Below, in pieces: positions 46,340 through 57,074 of a DNA stretch of 64,000 nt. Made by a program: the position numbers and the translations under genes. Position 1 is the stretch's first letter. Each line of letters begins with the position of its first letter. The notes under the pieces are model-generated. The model worked only from the letters and a program-made list of their open reading frames with translations, ran no database searches and was not told the DNA's origin. The stretch is from Prochilodus magdalenae. Its lineage: Eukaryota > Chordata > Actinopteri > Characiformes > Prochilodontidae. Location of the stretch: assembly GCA_024036415.1 (NCBI GenBank), contig JAMWET010000763.1, positions 136,501 to 200,500 on the forward strand, given 5' to 3'.

Positions 46340-48192
46340 CTAAAAAAAGGGACAGATGGGTAAAAAGTACAAAGCCTGTGAATGACTTGTCAAAAAAAAA
46401 ATAGATTGTATAATCAAATGAGAAAGAATGATAATACCTTCCGTCCCAAAGTGCAGGATTCCAAATCCGCCGGCTCAGTTTTTAGGCACTTTGTTTTTGC
46501 GATGATTGCTTCAATCTTGTAGTTTATCATGTTGGTGATCTGCAGGCACAAACAGACAGTTCACAGACTATTGGCTGTGACTACCAGATTGATCATGATG
46601 TTGTGTTTGGCTTCAATAAAGGCACTTTTCCACCACATGGCACGACTCGACTTGACTCGACTGACTTTTGGTAGCAGCTACTTCGTTTTCCACTGCAGAC
46701 AGAACCCACATAATCTAGCTTGTCATCAGGCAAGACAAAAGACTGCCGAGGAAAACATGATTCTGGTCGGCTTCACGAGAGAGTATGCTAACTTGGCTGT
46801 GTTTTGGGTGATGGTGACAATTCCCCCTGACCAACAGCAGTCTGCAGTGTTTTTAATGTCATCTTTTGGTGTCAGCTCATATGGACCCTCTAGGAGATGA
46901 TACTAGGAATAGTACCAGCTCCCAATGAAAAGCTGTGAAAGCTGTGCTGATGCTGGCCAGTACTACGCAGCGGAAAAGCGAATTAACTGTGTGTTGCAGT
47001 GTACCTGTGTTTGTGCAGATGTGACCTCCAGAAGCTTGAAGTACTTCTTGGCCTTGGATTGCATGTTAAACTTCTCCACACCTTTTTTAGCACACTCCTG
47101 GATTTCTGAGAGTTGAGGGTTGGCTTTGCTCCAGCCTCCCAGGGGCTGCACAAATCCTAAAAAGGAAAACAGATTGGGCAGACCGCCGTTCAGTAAAGTT
47201 GGGTGTTATAAATAATATTACGCATAAGTGATATGTTGAAAAAGGTAATGATTCATGTGTTATTATCCCTCTCCACACCAGAGCTTCACCATCATGGTGA
47301 TTATGTAAGCTGAAAGAAACATTTTTGAGTGACTACATGCTCCACCCTGGTTGCTCTTTAGTAACAGCATTGTTCCTGTATAGAACCATTTGCACATATA
47401 AATTGTTGCTTGCGTGGTGAAATGGTTCTTCGGATGGAGAATGTGTTGTATGAGGTGACAAGTTAGACATTGTGACAATGGTGCTATATACAAAACATTT
47501 TCTCCATTAATCTGACAGATGCAAATGGTTCTATATAGAAACACTGTGGTTACTAAAGAAGGCTTTAGCATTGTGAGGACTTGTGAGAACAGTTCTCCTT
47601 CTGAAGCACAGATTACAGTTTCCTACTGTTTCAAATAGACATACTGGGTCTTTCATGAAGCTGAAGCTTCTTGTTTACTTTTCACCTAAAACATTTGCAT
47701 TTGGGTTTTTGGACTGAATTTAACATATAATCTCACCTGGATAATCCTGTGCTTATCCAAAATGTGACTGATGCAATTTATGACTTGTTGTTATGATTTT
47801 ATACGATGGAGCTGAGATTGGAGGCTGAAGACAAGTTCTGAAAGCCTGATCTACATTTCTATGTTTGTGTAAAAGATCTGGCTAGTACGGCCTTCCAACT
47901 CACTTAAGGATGTTTATATATCCCAAACATATGTCACATTGAGTTTTCATGCCTGCATATGTTACACACATTTGTACATGAATAATTATTAGTTTGAACA
48001 CTAACCAGCTTAATCAGCTCAAGACGTTTGTCTTCTTTATCCTTAACAGCTTATATAGTAATAACAATGACTAAAAATATTTAATAAAGTCTACTCACTC
48101 AATATCATGGGTTCCTCCTCCACTGGCGGTTGGGCTTGGCTCAGCTGGACTGCAGAGAGAAATCCAAACAGCAGAACAAGGTAGAGATCCAT
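46259..48192 (-). CDS. Secreted type-2 cystatin-like protein, four exons
   Basis: Type-2 cystatins are secreted inhibitors of papain-like cysteine proteases. Four exons (48099-48192, 47005-47156, 46438-46539, 46259-46339) join into an intact 142-residue frame. Residues 1-20 are a signal peptide. The acidic linker PPVEEEP follows, then Gly38-Gly39-Trp at the start of the cystatin fold. The helix region is [11 protein letters not shown] and the strand [11 protein letters not shown]. Four cysteines (100, 111, 120, 140) fit the two cystatin disulfides, and an extra Cys53 lies in the helix. The QxVxG loop reads QITNM (82-86) and the usual Pro-Trp pair reads Pro128-Arg129, so both inhibitory loops are degenerate. 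The exon 2/3 junction falls at this loop, where an intron is usual in the family. It may have lost protease inhibition. A cystatin-fold relative is the main alternative. Confidence 0.85.
46438..46539 (-). CDS. cystatin-like exon 3
   Basis: 34 codons in phase 0: [20 protein letters not shown], then [10 protein letters not shown]. It carries the first disulfide pair. Acceptor GCCTGCAG, donor AAG|GTATTA. Confidence 0.9.
47005..47156 (-). CDS. cystatin-like exon 2
   Basis: The acceptor is CCTTTTTAG and the donor ACACAG|GTACAC. It encodes [10 protein letters not shown], the [11 protein letters not shown] helix and [10 protein letters not shown]. Confidence 0.9.
47330..47560. repeat. Interspersed repeat family 3, copy
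   Basis: Contains 'ctgtatagaaccatttg', 'cttcggatggagaatgtgtt' and 'ctccattaatctga'. Lies in intron 1 of the cystatin-like gene. Confidence 0.6.
48099..48192 (-). CDS. cystatin-like exon 1 (signal peptide)
   Basis: ATG at 48192; it encodes [20 protein letters not shown], then an acidic linker. The donor is TTGA|GTGAGT, phase 1. The TATA box lies about 150 bases upstream. Confidence 0.87.
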
Positions 48193-48339
48193 GATCTTAG
48201 CTGTGTGCCCTGTAAGGCAGTAATAAAGAGAGAGTGTAGAAGACTAGGAGAGAGAGTGAGGGAGTTCCTCCAGCCTGAGAATTTTAAGCCAAGCTGATAG
48301 CTCACACCCTTCCTGGCAGAATGGGAGGAGTGTGTGAGC

Positions 48340-48345
48340 TTTATA
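48340..48345 (-). promoter_or_regulatory. TATA box of the cystatin-like gene
   Basis: TATAAA on the minus strand, in a locally GC-richer stretch, about 148 bases upstream of the ATG. This leaves a 5' UTR of about 110-120 bases if no intron intervenes. Confidence 0.6.
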
Positions 48346-48639
48346 GAGTGCCAGACCGTGCGTGTTTGTGTATACAGTGAGTCAGGGGACATCTGTCTAT
48401 TCACATGTGGGGCTGTGTTAAAATCAGAGACCACCCTTCACTTAAAACGACCCTAAAGTAAAATTAGCTTTGGGGAAAAGCTAAAACATATTTAACAGAA
48501 AAGCAGAGGTCTTTTTTTTTTTACAGCTTTCATCCTTTTCATTTAATTTCAGTTCCTCCCAGAGCCTCAAGTCCAAAGTTCAGTCTTAGAAGTTGGTTTA
48601 GCATTTTCTGCTCTCTTTCACCATCCATATAACCACAAA

Positions 48640-49080
48640 TTCATTTAGTGATATTGAGGTCTGGACATTAGGGTGGTCAGTCCATTGTTTTGAAACCTCC
48701 AACAGATGTTTTGTTTGTTTTGTTTAGGTCATTATTGTGCTGTACGTCCTTCCCAAAATATGTTTTTCAGAAGGTATTTAATGGTGTATAAAAAGTCTGT
48801 ACTTCAATCTCAATGAACTCACAAACTCCAGGTGTTTTTTTACATCCTCAAACTGGCACTGATACTCCACCGTGCTGAAGTTGTGGTCTGAAGAGCCTTT
48901 CATTGCTTCTCATTAGCATCCATAGTGTCTTCTGTTACTTCCAGAGATCTCAGATTTAGACTCTATAAAACCTTCATTCACATCTCGGGCGTCTGCTGGA
49001 TGTTTTCACATCCAAAGCAAGAGTGGAGCTTTAAATGCTGTTTACCTGATGAGACCAGTTTTTGGGGCCTATCAGGTCCC
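48640..49080. mobile_element. Decayed DNA-transposon remnant
   Basis: 'gaggtctggacattagggtggtcagtcca' style sequence, then 'caatctcaatgaactcac', looks like an old fish DNA element from memory. No intact frame, no TIRs seen. Confidence 0.3.
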
Positions 49081-51230
49081 ATAGCTAGTTATAAGCTTCT
49101 GTAGTTTACAAATTTGTTTATGAAACTTGTATTGCAAGCAAATAGTTTTATATCTAACTTGTCCTGAATAAATAATAACACTTTGAACTTAATAATAAAT
49201 GAGGATTGACTTATTGGAGGATTGAAGTACAGTATGTGGGAGTAGGTTGGAGAGAGAAAGAGAGAAAAAAGAAAGACAAAGATAAAGAAAAACAGCTAAG
49301 CTTATTATTGCCTTAGGCCTGCAGCCTGCTGTCCATATGCAGTCAGCCTTATTGGCTTGTCTGAGCAGCCTAACTGCTTTTAAACACAGATGAAGCCCTC
49401 TGGGCGAGTAAACCCGCCTATATCTGTGGCTAAATACGTACAAACCATTCATCCAATCTCTATGGTCAGTACGAGCCTCTCTTTGTTTATATGTTTCTGA
49501 AAATACTTTAATGAGTCATGCAATTCCGACTGCTTTTCACATAGTCCACATTCAAACACAATGTGGAATTTGCTACATAGTGACACACCTAGCCAGCCCA
49601 CAAAAGAGCTGGCAAAACACTCTGACTGCTCGTCACACAAAGGCTGAGCCATGCTGACACACCAGTATACAGTCCCAAAGTATTCATCCTCCAGCCCTGA
49701 GTTGTCTAATTCCATCATTCAGTGCTTTCCCGCCCTGCAGGTTATGTGCACACGCCTGGGTAGCGCTGTCCTTTACAGCCTGCTAAGTTCTTGTTCTAGT
49801 TGTAGTTCTAGTAACCAGGTACGTGTAATTATTTTGAGTAGCATGATAAGATGTAAAAAAAAAAAAAGAAAGTCTGATGGGTATGCAATGAAAGTATATT
49901 GACTATGTACAATATAATGCTGTTAAAGTATAATTACCATGGAGAGTGTATGTACAATAATAAAAGCATAAAGCATTAATGTTATACAGGGGAACAGTGC
50001 AGCTGTGTATTTCCACATTCACAAGTCATCTAAACCACCCAATCAGGAAGCCAGATGACAGTAACAAGTAGCTGTATACTGTAAACAGCAGTACATATAA
50101 CGTATTATAAATAAAGGTGCAGTCTTAAAGGCATAGACAAAGTGGCAGTGCACAGTGATATGAGTATGGTAAAGTGTAATGTGTAATGTCCAGTTGGTGC
50201 TCAGTTAGCCTCAAACCCCTTAACATTCTGGAAGACAGTTAAACACACTAAAACACACATTGGTGCCTATTCCAACCTGCATATTGCTAAATGATGATTA
50301 GCCCTTTGATGATCATCAGTGAATTACACCAACCATTTTATAATCACTTTGCAGCTGCTGGGCATTTATTTGATACTAATGACAGTAATGTAGAAGCACC
50401 TTTCAATGAAATAGATGAGGAATTCGCAATATCTAAAAAATAAAAATAGCATACGTCATTCCATTAAACGGGAGGTGATGCCTTAGACCTTACTACGTAT
50501 AATACCCATAATGCCATTTAGTCATCTTAGTGTAATTTCAGCTTTGTCTGACTATCAATATGTCTGTAGAGAAGAACACAGCATAGCTTGTTTGTACTAC
50601 ACTCATCTTGGATCTTTTCACTGACACTGAATGAAACATCGTGTTAATTGTATTGATCTCTATAAAGTTTTTGATACTATGGAAGCGCATTGGTAACATG
50701 AAAAGGAGTGTGTAAAATGTGTAAAATGGTAATGTATTCCTAAAATTTAACTGTATTTAGTTTGGGCACAAGTAAAAATTTAAGATAAAAAATCCATTTA
50801 CCATTTTCCTTTTAGTGCACTGGTATTGACATTTCACTGACACAAAGATTTAGACTCGTCAAGAAGAGCTTGATTTCATTTAAAAGGCATGTGCAGAACT
50901 GCATATTCATGCATCATGTGATGCAATGAAATGTAATCGAACTCAGATGCATTTTAAGCGAGAGATAGTAAGAAATATGGCAACGTTGTAATGTATCCAT
51001 TACCTATATCATATTTTCATCTACTGGGAACATTCTGTGGCAAAATGCCTTTGAATATATATTTTCATTTTCACAGACTTCTCGACTGTCACACTTTCAG
51101 GTTTCCTCTCTGCGTCCAAAGCCCAGAACTTCATCTCCCAAAACCCCCTACCTGGTGACATCAAAGTCATAATATCCCTCACCCACCAATTCTTAGATTG
51201 GATTGGGTAGTTACATAAGGGAACGTTTCC
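49081..51230. other. Intergenic, no feature
   Basis: AT-rich. No gene, RNA or clear element. Confidence 0.5.
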
Positions 51231-51292
51231 GGTTTCCGGTTCTAAGTTTGGTAAGCACAAGCATTTCCGCTTTCCACCGGTCAGCACGCAAA

Positions 51293-53626
51293 ATGGCATT
51301 TTACACGCGATGTCTTCAAGACTTGCCAAAAGTAACCATCAGTGATGTTCAGCACATCATTCAGGCTTAAGGTAAACATTTACAGAGGATTCGTTCGCTA
51401 ATATCTAACTTTGCTATCTAACCGTTGGATAATTTGACAGTTTGACTAATGTGACCCAGGTTTTAGTGTGTTGATGATAACATGACATTGTTCCCAGTGT
51501 CAAATAAAGATCCAGGGACAGGGAGAGTGAGCGTCCGAGCTACCTGCCATAGGTCTATGAGGAAGCATGAGAAACCCCACAACCTTAGAGTAGGACTGAA
51601 GAAGGTTCAGTTGTTCGTCAGTTCCAAGCCAGTTCTCTTCCATTTGTGTTCTGGGGATTTTATGTGGCTAGGATAGGATATGTATAATGTTATATAACAC
51701 TCACATTAACATCTGAAGTAAGTAGCATGAACAATAATTGCCTTGTAGGTAGCATTCCAATATCTAGCCTTCATGAAAACCCCAGAAAGTGTTTGTGGCA
51801 GCTGTTCTTTGCTGCATGTTCAATTTCATGTATGGGAATGCTGTTCAGTATCCAAATATAGTTTATAGAACTGTAAATGTAGTTTTGAGTAAATTCAGAC
51901 ATTAACACTATAGACTACTCAGACTAATCTCTTTAAATTCCTGTTCCAGAACAGAAATATACTATTTTTTGTCATTTTTGTCATTTTGTCAATAACTTAA
52001 AAGTTAAAATTACTACCATGATTACTCAAATAATCTGAACAGCTTTCTTATTTTTCTGTTTATGTAATAACAGCTGTGTTATTGTCTACTATATGATTGT
52101 AACACAACACCCTTTTTTAAAGATTGTCTTTGAGGACTCCTCCCCTGTGCAGATGATTGAGGCTGAGTGTTCATGTGTGGCTGGCACAGCACTGTGTAAC
52201 CATAATGTTGCACTGCTGTACCAGACCGCACACTACTCCCAGTTGAATCTTACTGCTGTTCCCCCAGTCCTGAGCTGTACAGAGACAGAGCAACGCTGGC
52301 ACAAGCCAAGAATTATGGTAAGTTTGTGAGCCCAATAAAATCACATTTGAGCAAGGATTAGTTGTTTTACAGAACAGTCGCTGTCCACTTTATTAGAAAC
52401 ATCAGCCACAATCATTTGATGCATGGCAGCTTTGCAATGCACAAAACTGTGCAAATACAGGACAGTTCAGTTAATGTTCACATCACATCATGCATGATTT
52501 TTTGTATTGCGCTGCTGCCAGATGATTGTCTAATTTGATAACTAAAGGTTATGTGCTGAATGTGCAGGTGTTCCTATTAAAGTATTGGTGTCTTTGTCAG
52601 ACAGAGCTGAATTAGTATGTGTTACCCCAACCATTTCAAATAATATACTGTTAATAGGGTGTGAAGCTAGGCCAGGTCAGTGACATGGTTGTGATGTCTA
52701 CCAAGCCAAAGCAGAGGACTGTTGCTAATGGTGTTAGGTAATTATGTACTGTTATTTTAGAAACTGTTGCAGAACAGTTGTGAAGTCAGCACTGGTGAAG
52801 TCAGCATTTGGGAAAGTTCAGGAAGGCAGTCCAATCTCCTACCAGCTCCCAGTGCCAGTGGGCCGGACTATCTTTTACCACCCAGATGCCCCTCCACCAC
52901 CACTTCTACCTGTAGATGGTTACAAGTTGGAGCCTACTAGCTGCCAGTTTGTGTGCAGTCTCCAGCAGCAACTACTTCTGCAGTCGCTGCAAACTACTTT
53001 GGATATGGACAGGAAAATAGGGTTAGCTACAAGGGAGCAGTGTCTCTGTGGAGTGGCATCAAGTGAGGAATTATAGAGTCACGTCTTCCCACTTTAAAGA
53101 GGTTTGCCATGTCCGCAGTTGGAGTTCAGCAGAACATCTTGCTGAGAGAATAAGAAAGGGTGTGGCTCAAACAGCTTTAATGAAGAGGGGTCTGACATTA
53201 GAGCGTGATGCCATTCAGGAGTATTGTCGGGTGAAGAACACCAATTACTGGCCTTGTGGCTTTGTGATCCACCCAGATGCTACATGGTTAGGGTCATCTC
53301 CCGACGGGGTGGTGTTTGACCCAACTGAAAAGCCATCCTTTGGCCTGCTGGAGATCAAATGCCCAAATGCCAAAAGCTATGTTGACTGTAAATACTTGAA
53401 GATGCAAAGTGACACCATGAAATTAAAACAGCAGCACAGCTACTACTGGCAGATCCAAGGTCAGCTCCTGATTACAGGAATGGAGTGGTGTGACTTTGTA
53501 GTGTTTGCAGAAGAGGACATGGTAATACAGAGGATCTACAAAGATGCAGAAGTTGCTGCAGTCGTTAGGGAGAAGGGTGATTACTTTTTTTTTTACTTTT
53601 ACATGGCAGTTTGTTTGAAGGCTTGA
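51293..53626 (+). pseudogene. SWIM zinc finger plus YqaJ-type exonuclease gene of the transposon (decayed)
   Basis: Four or more exon-like blocks follow each other. 51293-51367 encodes LPKVTISDVQHII but hits a TAA just before a donor. 51506-51676 encodes VRATCHRSMRKHEKPHN. 52123-52319 has the SWIM finger (AECSCVAGTALCNHN, a CxC...CxH pattern). 52658-52737 encodes GVKLGQVSDMVV. 52760-53620 encodes the nuclease. The PD-(D/E)XK site is visible as SSPDGVVFD and LLEIKCP, and the motif YWQIQGQLLITG follows. A shift near 53045 puts the RVTSSHFKEV block in another frame, and intron borders are only partly clear. It belongs to the transposon and is not a host gene. Confidence 0.75.
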
Positions 53627-53957
53627 AGTCAGAGATGGGTAATGAAAAATGTATAAGTTTTATATTTTGTTTTCTTAGTTCTTTCATTAATTTTCTATGT
53701 TTGTAAATCTACTATTTTTTTCATGTGGCCAGTGGTAATAAATTTCATGAACAAAGTTATTCAGCCCCCTTACCTTCTTTTAGTGTAATTAAAGACATGA
53801 CACAGTATGGTGGTTGCATGTGCCTTTTTAATTAGAATAATCAAAGAGCATTTTTTGCAGATTTCAGTGTCTGTCTTTACTAAAGAGGACATAATTTATC
53901 TTTAAATAAAAAAACTCTATACTCGCCTGTCTTTCTTACAGCTCTTAGAATTAATCC

Positions 53958-54224
53958 AGGAATCACTTCACTTGGATGGTCCACTGTAGATGCCTCGTAG
54001 CTGCTGACCTGACAATCAACTGAATATGCATTAAATTCAACTGAAACCTAAGTTGAATGTGATGTACTGAATCAACCCTAAAACCTAATGGTAGGGCTAG
54101 GTGCATGGTTACATTCCATAGACATCCATTTACATTCAACTTAGAGTTCAGTTGCATTTAATGCATATTCAGTTGAATGTCAGGTCAGCAGCTACAATGG
54201 ACAATCCAAGTAAAGTGATACCTT
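53958..54224. mobile_element. MITE with long inverted arms, nested in the transposon
   Basis: Left arm 53958-54062 and right arm about 54119-54224 are inverted copies of about 105 bases; both contain CTGCTGACCTGACA and CAACTGAATATGCATTAAAT-like blocks (the left reads ...AAATTC). TTAA occurs next to both ends, a possible target duplication. The single-stranded form would fold into one long hairpin. Confidence 0.85.
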
Positions 54225-54346
54225 AATTTATTTACATTCATCTCATAACAAACAAAACATAATAGAAATGTAACAGTAACAGTGTCACCACTTCTAACAA
54301 AAAAAACATAGTGCTAACTATGGACCACTATGGTCTGAAAGTGCAA

Positions 54347-56408
54347 TTATATAGGTTGTAACTTCCTATACAATAATGGAATTACTAGTTGGAATTGTTT
54401 GCCTGCCCAAGCTTTCACCAGTGGTCCATTTAGGTTTCCCAGGAAGCAAGCCACACTAAACAGCTGATCAATGCTTCCATACACTGACAATGGTATGACT
54501 TTGTCAAAGAGCTTGTTCTCTTTAACCCTCCGGATACATCTCTCGACATGCACTCTTAAGCTGGCAATGGACTGTGGCTGCAGGACATCCTCCCTACACA
54601 TTTGGCTACTTTTTGAAAGAAAGGCAGGTCGGTATACCTTGCAGGGTACAAGGGTGTCCACAAGAAAACCCTTGTCTACCATGATAGCCATGTCTGCAGT
54701 GAGGAGTTTGGTAATGCCAGATAGCTTAAAAAGTTCTCGGTCGCTCATACAGCCTGCATACAACGCAGACACAAAGGTGATGGGACCATGGAGTGCAATG
54801 CCGATCGTGGCCATGAATATGGTGTGTGACTTATGATGAAAATACCTCACTTTGTAATACGAGAGAGGAGGGAGTTTGGCAAAAAAAATTCTGTACAGTC
54901 AAGCACCACTTGTGTGTCAGGGAGTGATGAAAACTCTGGTGGTAAGTGAGCTTTTACTTCTTCTTTCGGTATCCACAAGCGGACGGAACCAAGTAGGTAG
55001 TACAGAAAGTGTATTACGTTGTAATAATTTTGCTGGCTGTGGTGCGGTGAATACCAAAACGGCGAGCAAGATCCCTGAGAGGCAGGCCCACAGACAGAAA
55101 CAGCAGGAATTCATCTATGAGTGCAAGTTTCTGTAAAAATTAAAAACATACATACTCATTGGACACTTTTTAGGTACACCTTGTTTCTACACTTGTGCAG
55201 TGTTGGTCCCCTTTAACTCTGCATGACTTTTGTAGTGCACTGACAAGTCAAGCAGATGCAGGTCAAGAGTTTCAACAATGTTCACATCAAACATCAGAAT
55301 GTGGGGGAAGATGTGATTTTTGTAACTTAAGTTCAAACCAGCCCTCCTGGCACATTTCAGAATCCTGTGTGTGGAGTGTCTGCAGGCAGAAACACCTTGT
55401 TAATGAGAAAGGAAGCTCCTGACCTGACAGTAGCTGCAATATTTTGTAAATTGTGTTGCAGACATATGATTGCCCGATTGGATACTTGCATAAATGAGCA
55501 CATTCATGCATGTATCCCTGATTTCATAAATTAGCTCATCTTAACAAGCTCACCAGTTATAAAGCATGATACAAATAGAAAGCTGTATAGATATTCCGGC
55601 TGTGTAATTATTTCTCTTTTTTTAAATACATTTTATACATTTTGAGATACTGAATACACAACTTACTGTTGCTCTTAGATGAGTTGGTTCACTGCTGTTG
55701 GCAAAGGCGGCATTGGAACTGGTGATCCGCACCATCCTAGTTTTCACAGCAGGCTCCACCGGTTGCCAAAAGGCTTGGAAATGCTTGTATGATGCAAATC
55801 TAAGAATGAAATGATAATCACTTTGGACTTAATAATATTGTAGTTAACTGTACATTGCTGAGACTGACACACAAAAAAATATGGACCAACCTTGTGTAAA
55901 AACGAATGTCTTCGTCTGATCCTGCAATCCGTTGCAGCCCAAAACGGGACTGCAGTTGTGAAGCTTCAAGCTGGTGTCGTAGCTATTGTCTTTTTCTCTT
56001 CAGTGCTTCGTTCTCGTTTGCCAAAGCATCTGCCATTGCTAAGGTTGTCGGAGTAATGCTGTAATCATGATCAGGCACTTCCATCTCTTGGTCGGTGTCA
56101 GACGCTGCCAACACCGGGGAAGGGCATCTCGGCCGACGTTGCCAAACATTAAGCCTTGGTGCGGGCATGCTGTAATCGTTCCAGGCAAAAAGACAGGGCA
56201 CCGCTCCTTTGTTGAGTTTTCTCTTTCCCACGGCCGTCACAACAAAGTCGCCTGTGTTGAAATGCCTACTACAGACGCGAGTACTTTGAAGGGGGCTTAA
56301 GTTGTCCCTACGAATCTGTGTAAGCCACCGAGCCCGCACCTCAGGATCCACTGGAAACCTATGAAAGCTAATCTCCGAGTTGTACCTTGAAGAATTAGCA
56401 CACAGCAA
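54347..56408 (-). pseudogene. THAP-domain DDE transposase gene of the transposon (decayed)
   Basis: Exons read on the minus strand: 55891-56408 (THAP domain, with EISFHRFPVDPEVRARW and CSRHF, then a coiled coil), 55667-55799 (FASYKHFQAFWQPVEPAV), 55020-55130 (FLLFLSVGLPLRDLARRFG, IHRTTASKIITT, a helix-turn-helix), then the DDE_4 catalytic region at 54347-55010. Catalytic residues are visible: QVVLDCTE (first Asp, in a shifted frame), MAIMVDKGF (second Asp), HVERCIRRVKE (Glu). Damage: an in-frame TAG between KRKRQ and LRHQLEAS (near 55985), and frameshifts around 55010 and 54850. Only one of the first two THAP cysteines is seen. Confidence 0.8.
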
Positions 56409-56715
56409 TGTAGAGACGTCTTCTTCTCTTGACGTTGATACGTCAGTCGTTTCTCCTTTATCTTAAAAACACTCCTGATTGCTATTTCTTTTCCACAGAT
56501 TCTCCTCACAACTATTACAACCGGAAACAGTGATGCATACCAACCATAGCCGGAAATTAAGAGACGGCATCTTGTGCACACAGCGAATTCTCCCGATATT
56601 GATTGCACCTATGTTTATTTAGACTGTATAAATAATCCTTTCTCGCAATGACTCATTGAGAAGCATTGGCTTTTTATTTTATTTTATTATTATTGTTACT
56701 ATAATTATTATTACT

Positions 56716-56785
56716 TGTGTGTGCGCGCCCGCGCGTGTGTGTGTTTACGTGTGTCCGTGTCCGTGTCCGTGTCCGAGCCCGAGCG
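56716..56785. repeat. Simple repeat: GT/GC run and (TGTCCG)n
   Basis: Alternating purine-pyrimidine run (GTGTGCGCGCCCGCGCGTGT), then about five TGTCCG-like units. Confidence 0.9.
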
Positions 56786-57074
56786 TTTATTCCTTGCTGA
56801 CTGTTATAAGCAGAGTGACCAACCTGTCAATCATTTGGTCAGGGTAGTGTGACATATAAGTGTGAATAAGAGTGTACATACGTGTGATTAAAACAGATTA
56901 ATTATACAAACTATAATAACAGCTGTTATTGGTAGCCAGCTAAAGCTACCAGTTTTAAACAGCTGCTTGCTCCAGTGTTTACTCCTCTTTGTTAGGCTGT
57001 CGTTACCATGATCCACTTTGTTGTCTTTTCTTAACTAGATAGATGGTTCATTGTCTCATCTTTTGATGCCTAAA

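Larger units (their letters stand above)
51231..56558. mobile_element. Decayed two-gene DNA transposon (YqaJ exonuclease plus THAP/DDE transposase), ISL2EU-like
   Basis: Two convergent decayed genes sit in one block: a plus-strand SWIM/YqaJ nuclease gene (from 51293) and a minus-strand THAP/DDE transposase gene (from about 56408). This pair is what I remember for ISL2EU-type eukaryotic transposons; the superfamily name is from memory. The ends at 51233 and 56557 show an inverted, imperfect match of about 40 bases starting TTTCCGG, which I take as worn TIRs. The target duplication cannot be read. Frameshifts and a premature stop show that it is dead. Confidence 0.75.

Noticed and set aside
46529..46900. 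123-codon plus-strand open frame
   Set aside because: It overlaps a cystatin-like exon antisense and has no recognisable domain.
51021..51329. 102-codon minus-strand open frame at the transposon left end
   Set aside because: No domain; it crosses the putative transposon boundary and overlaps the start of the YqaJ gene.
54471..54836. 121-codon plus-strand open frame
   Set aside because: Antisense shadow of the DDE transposase.
56067..56300. Plus-strand open frame over the THAP region
   Set aside because: Antisense shadow of the THAP domain, which has clear motifs on the minus strand.
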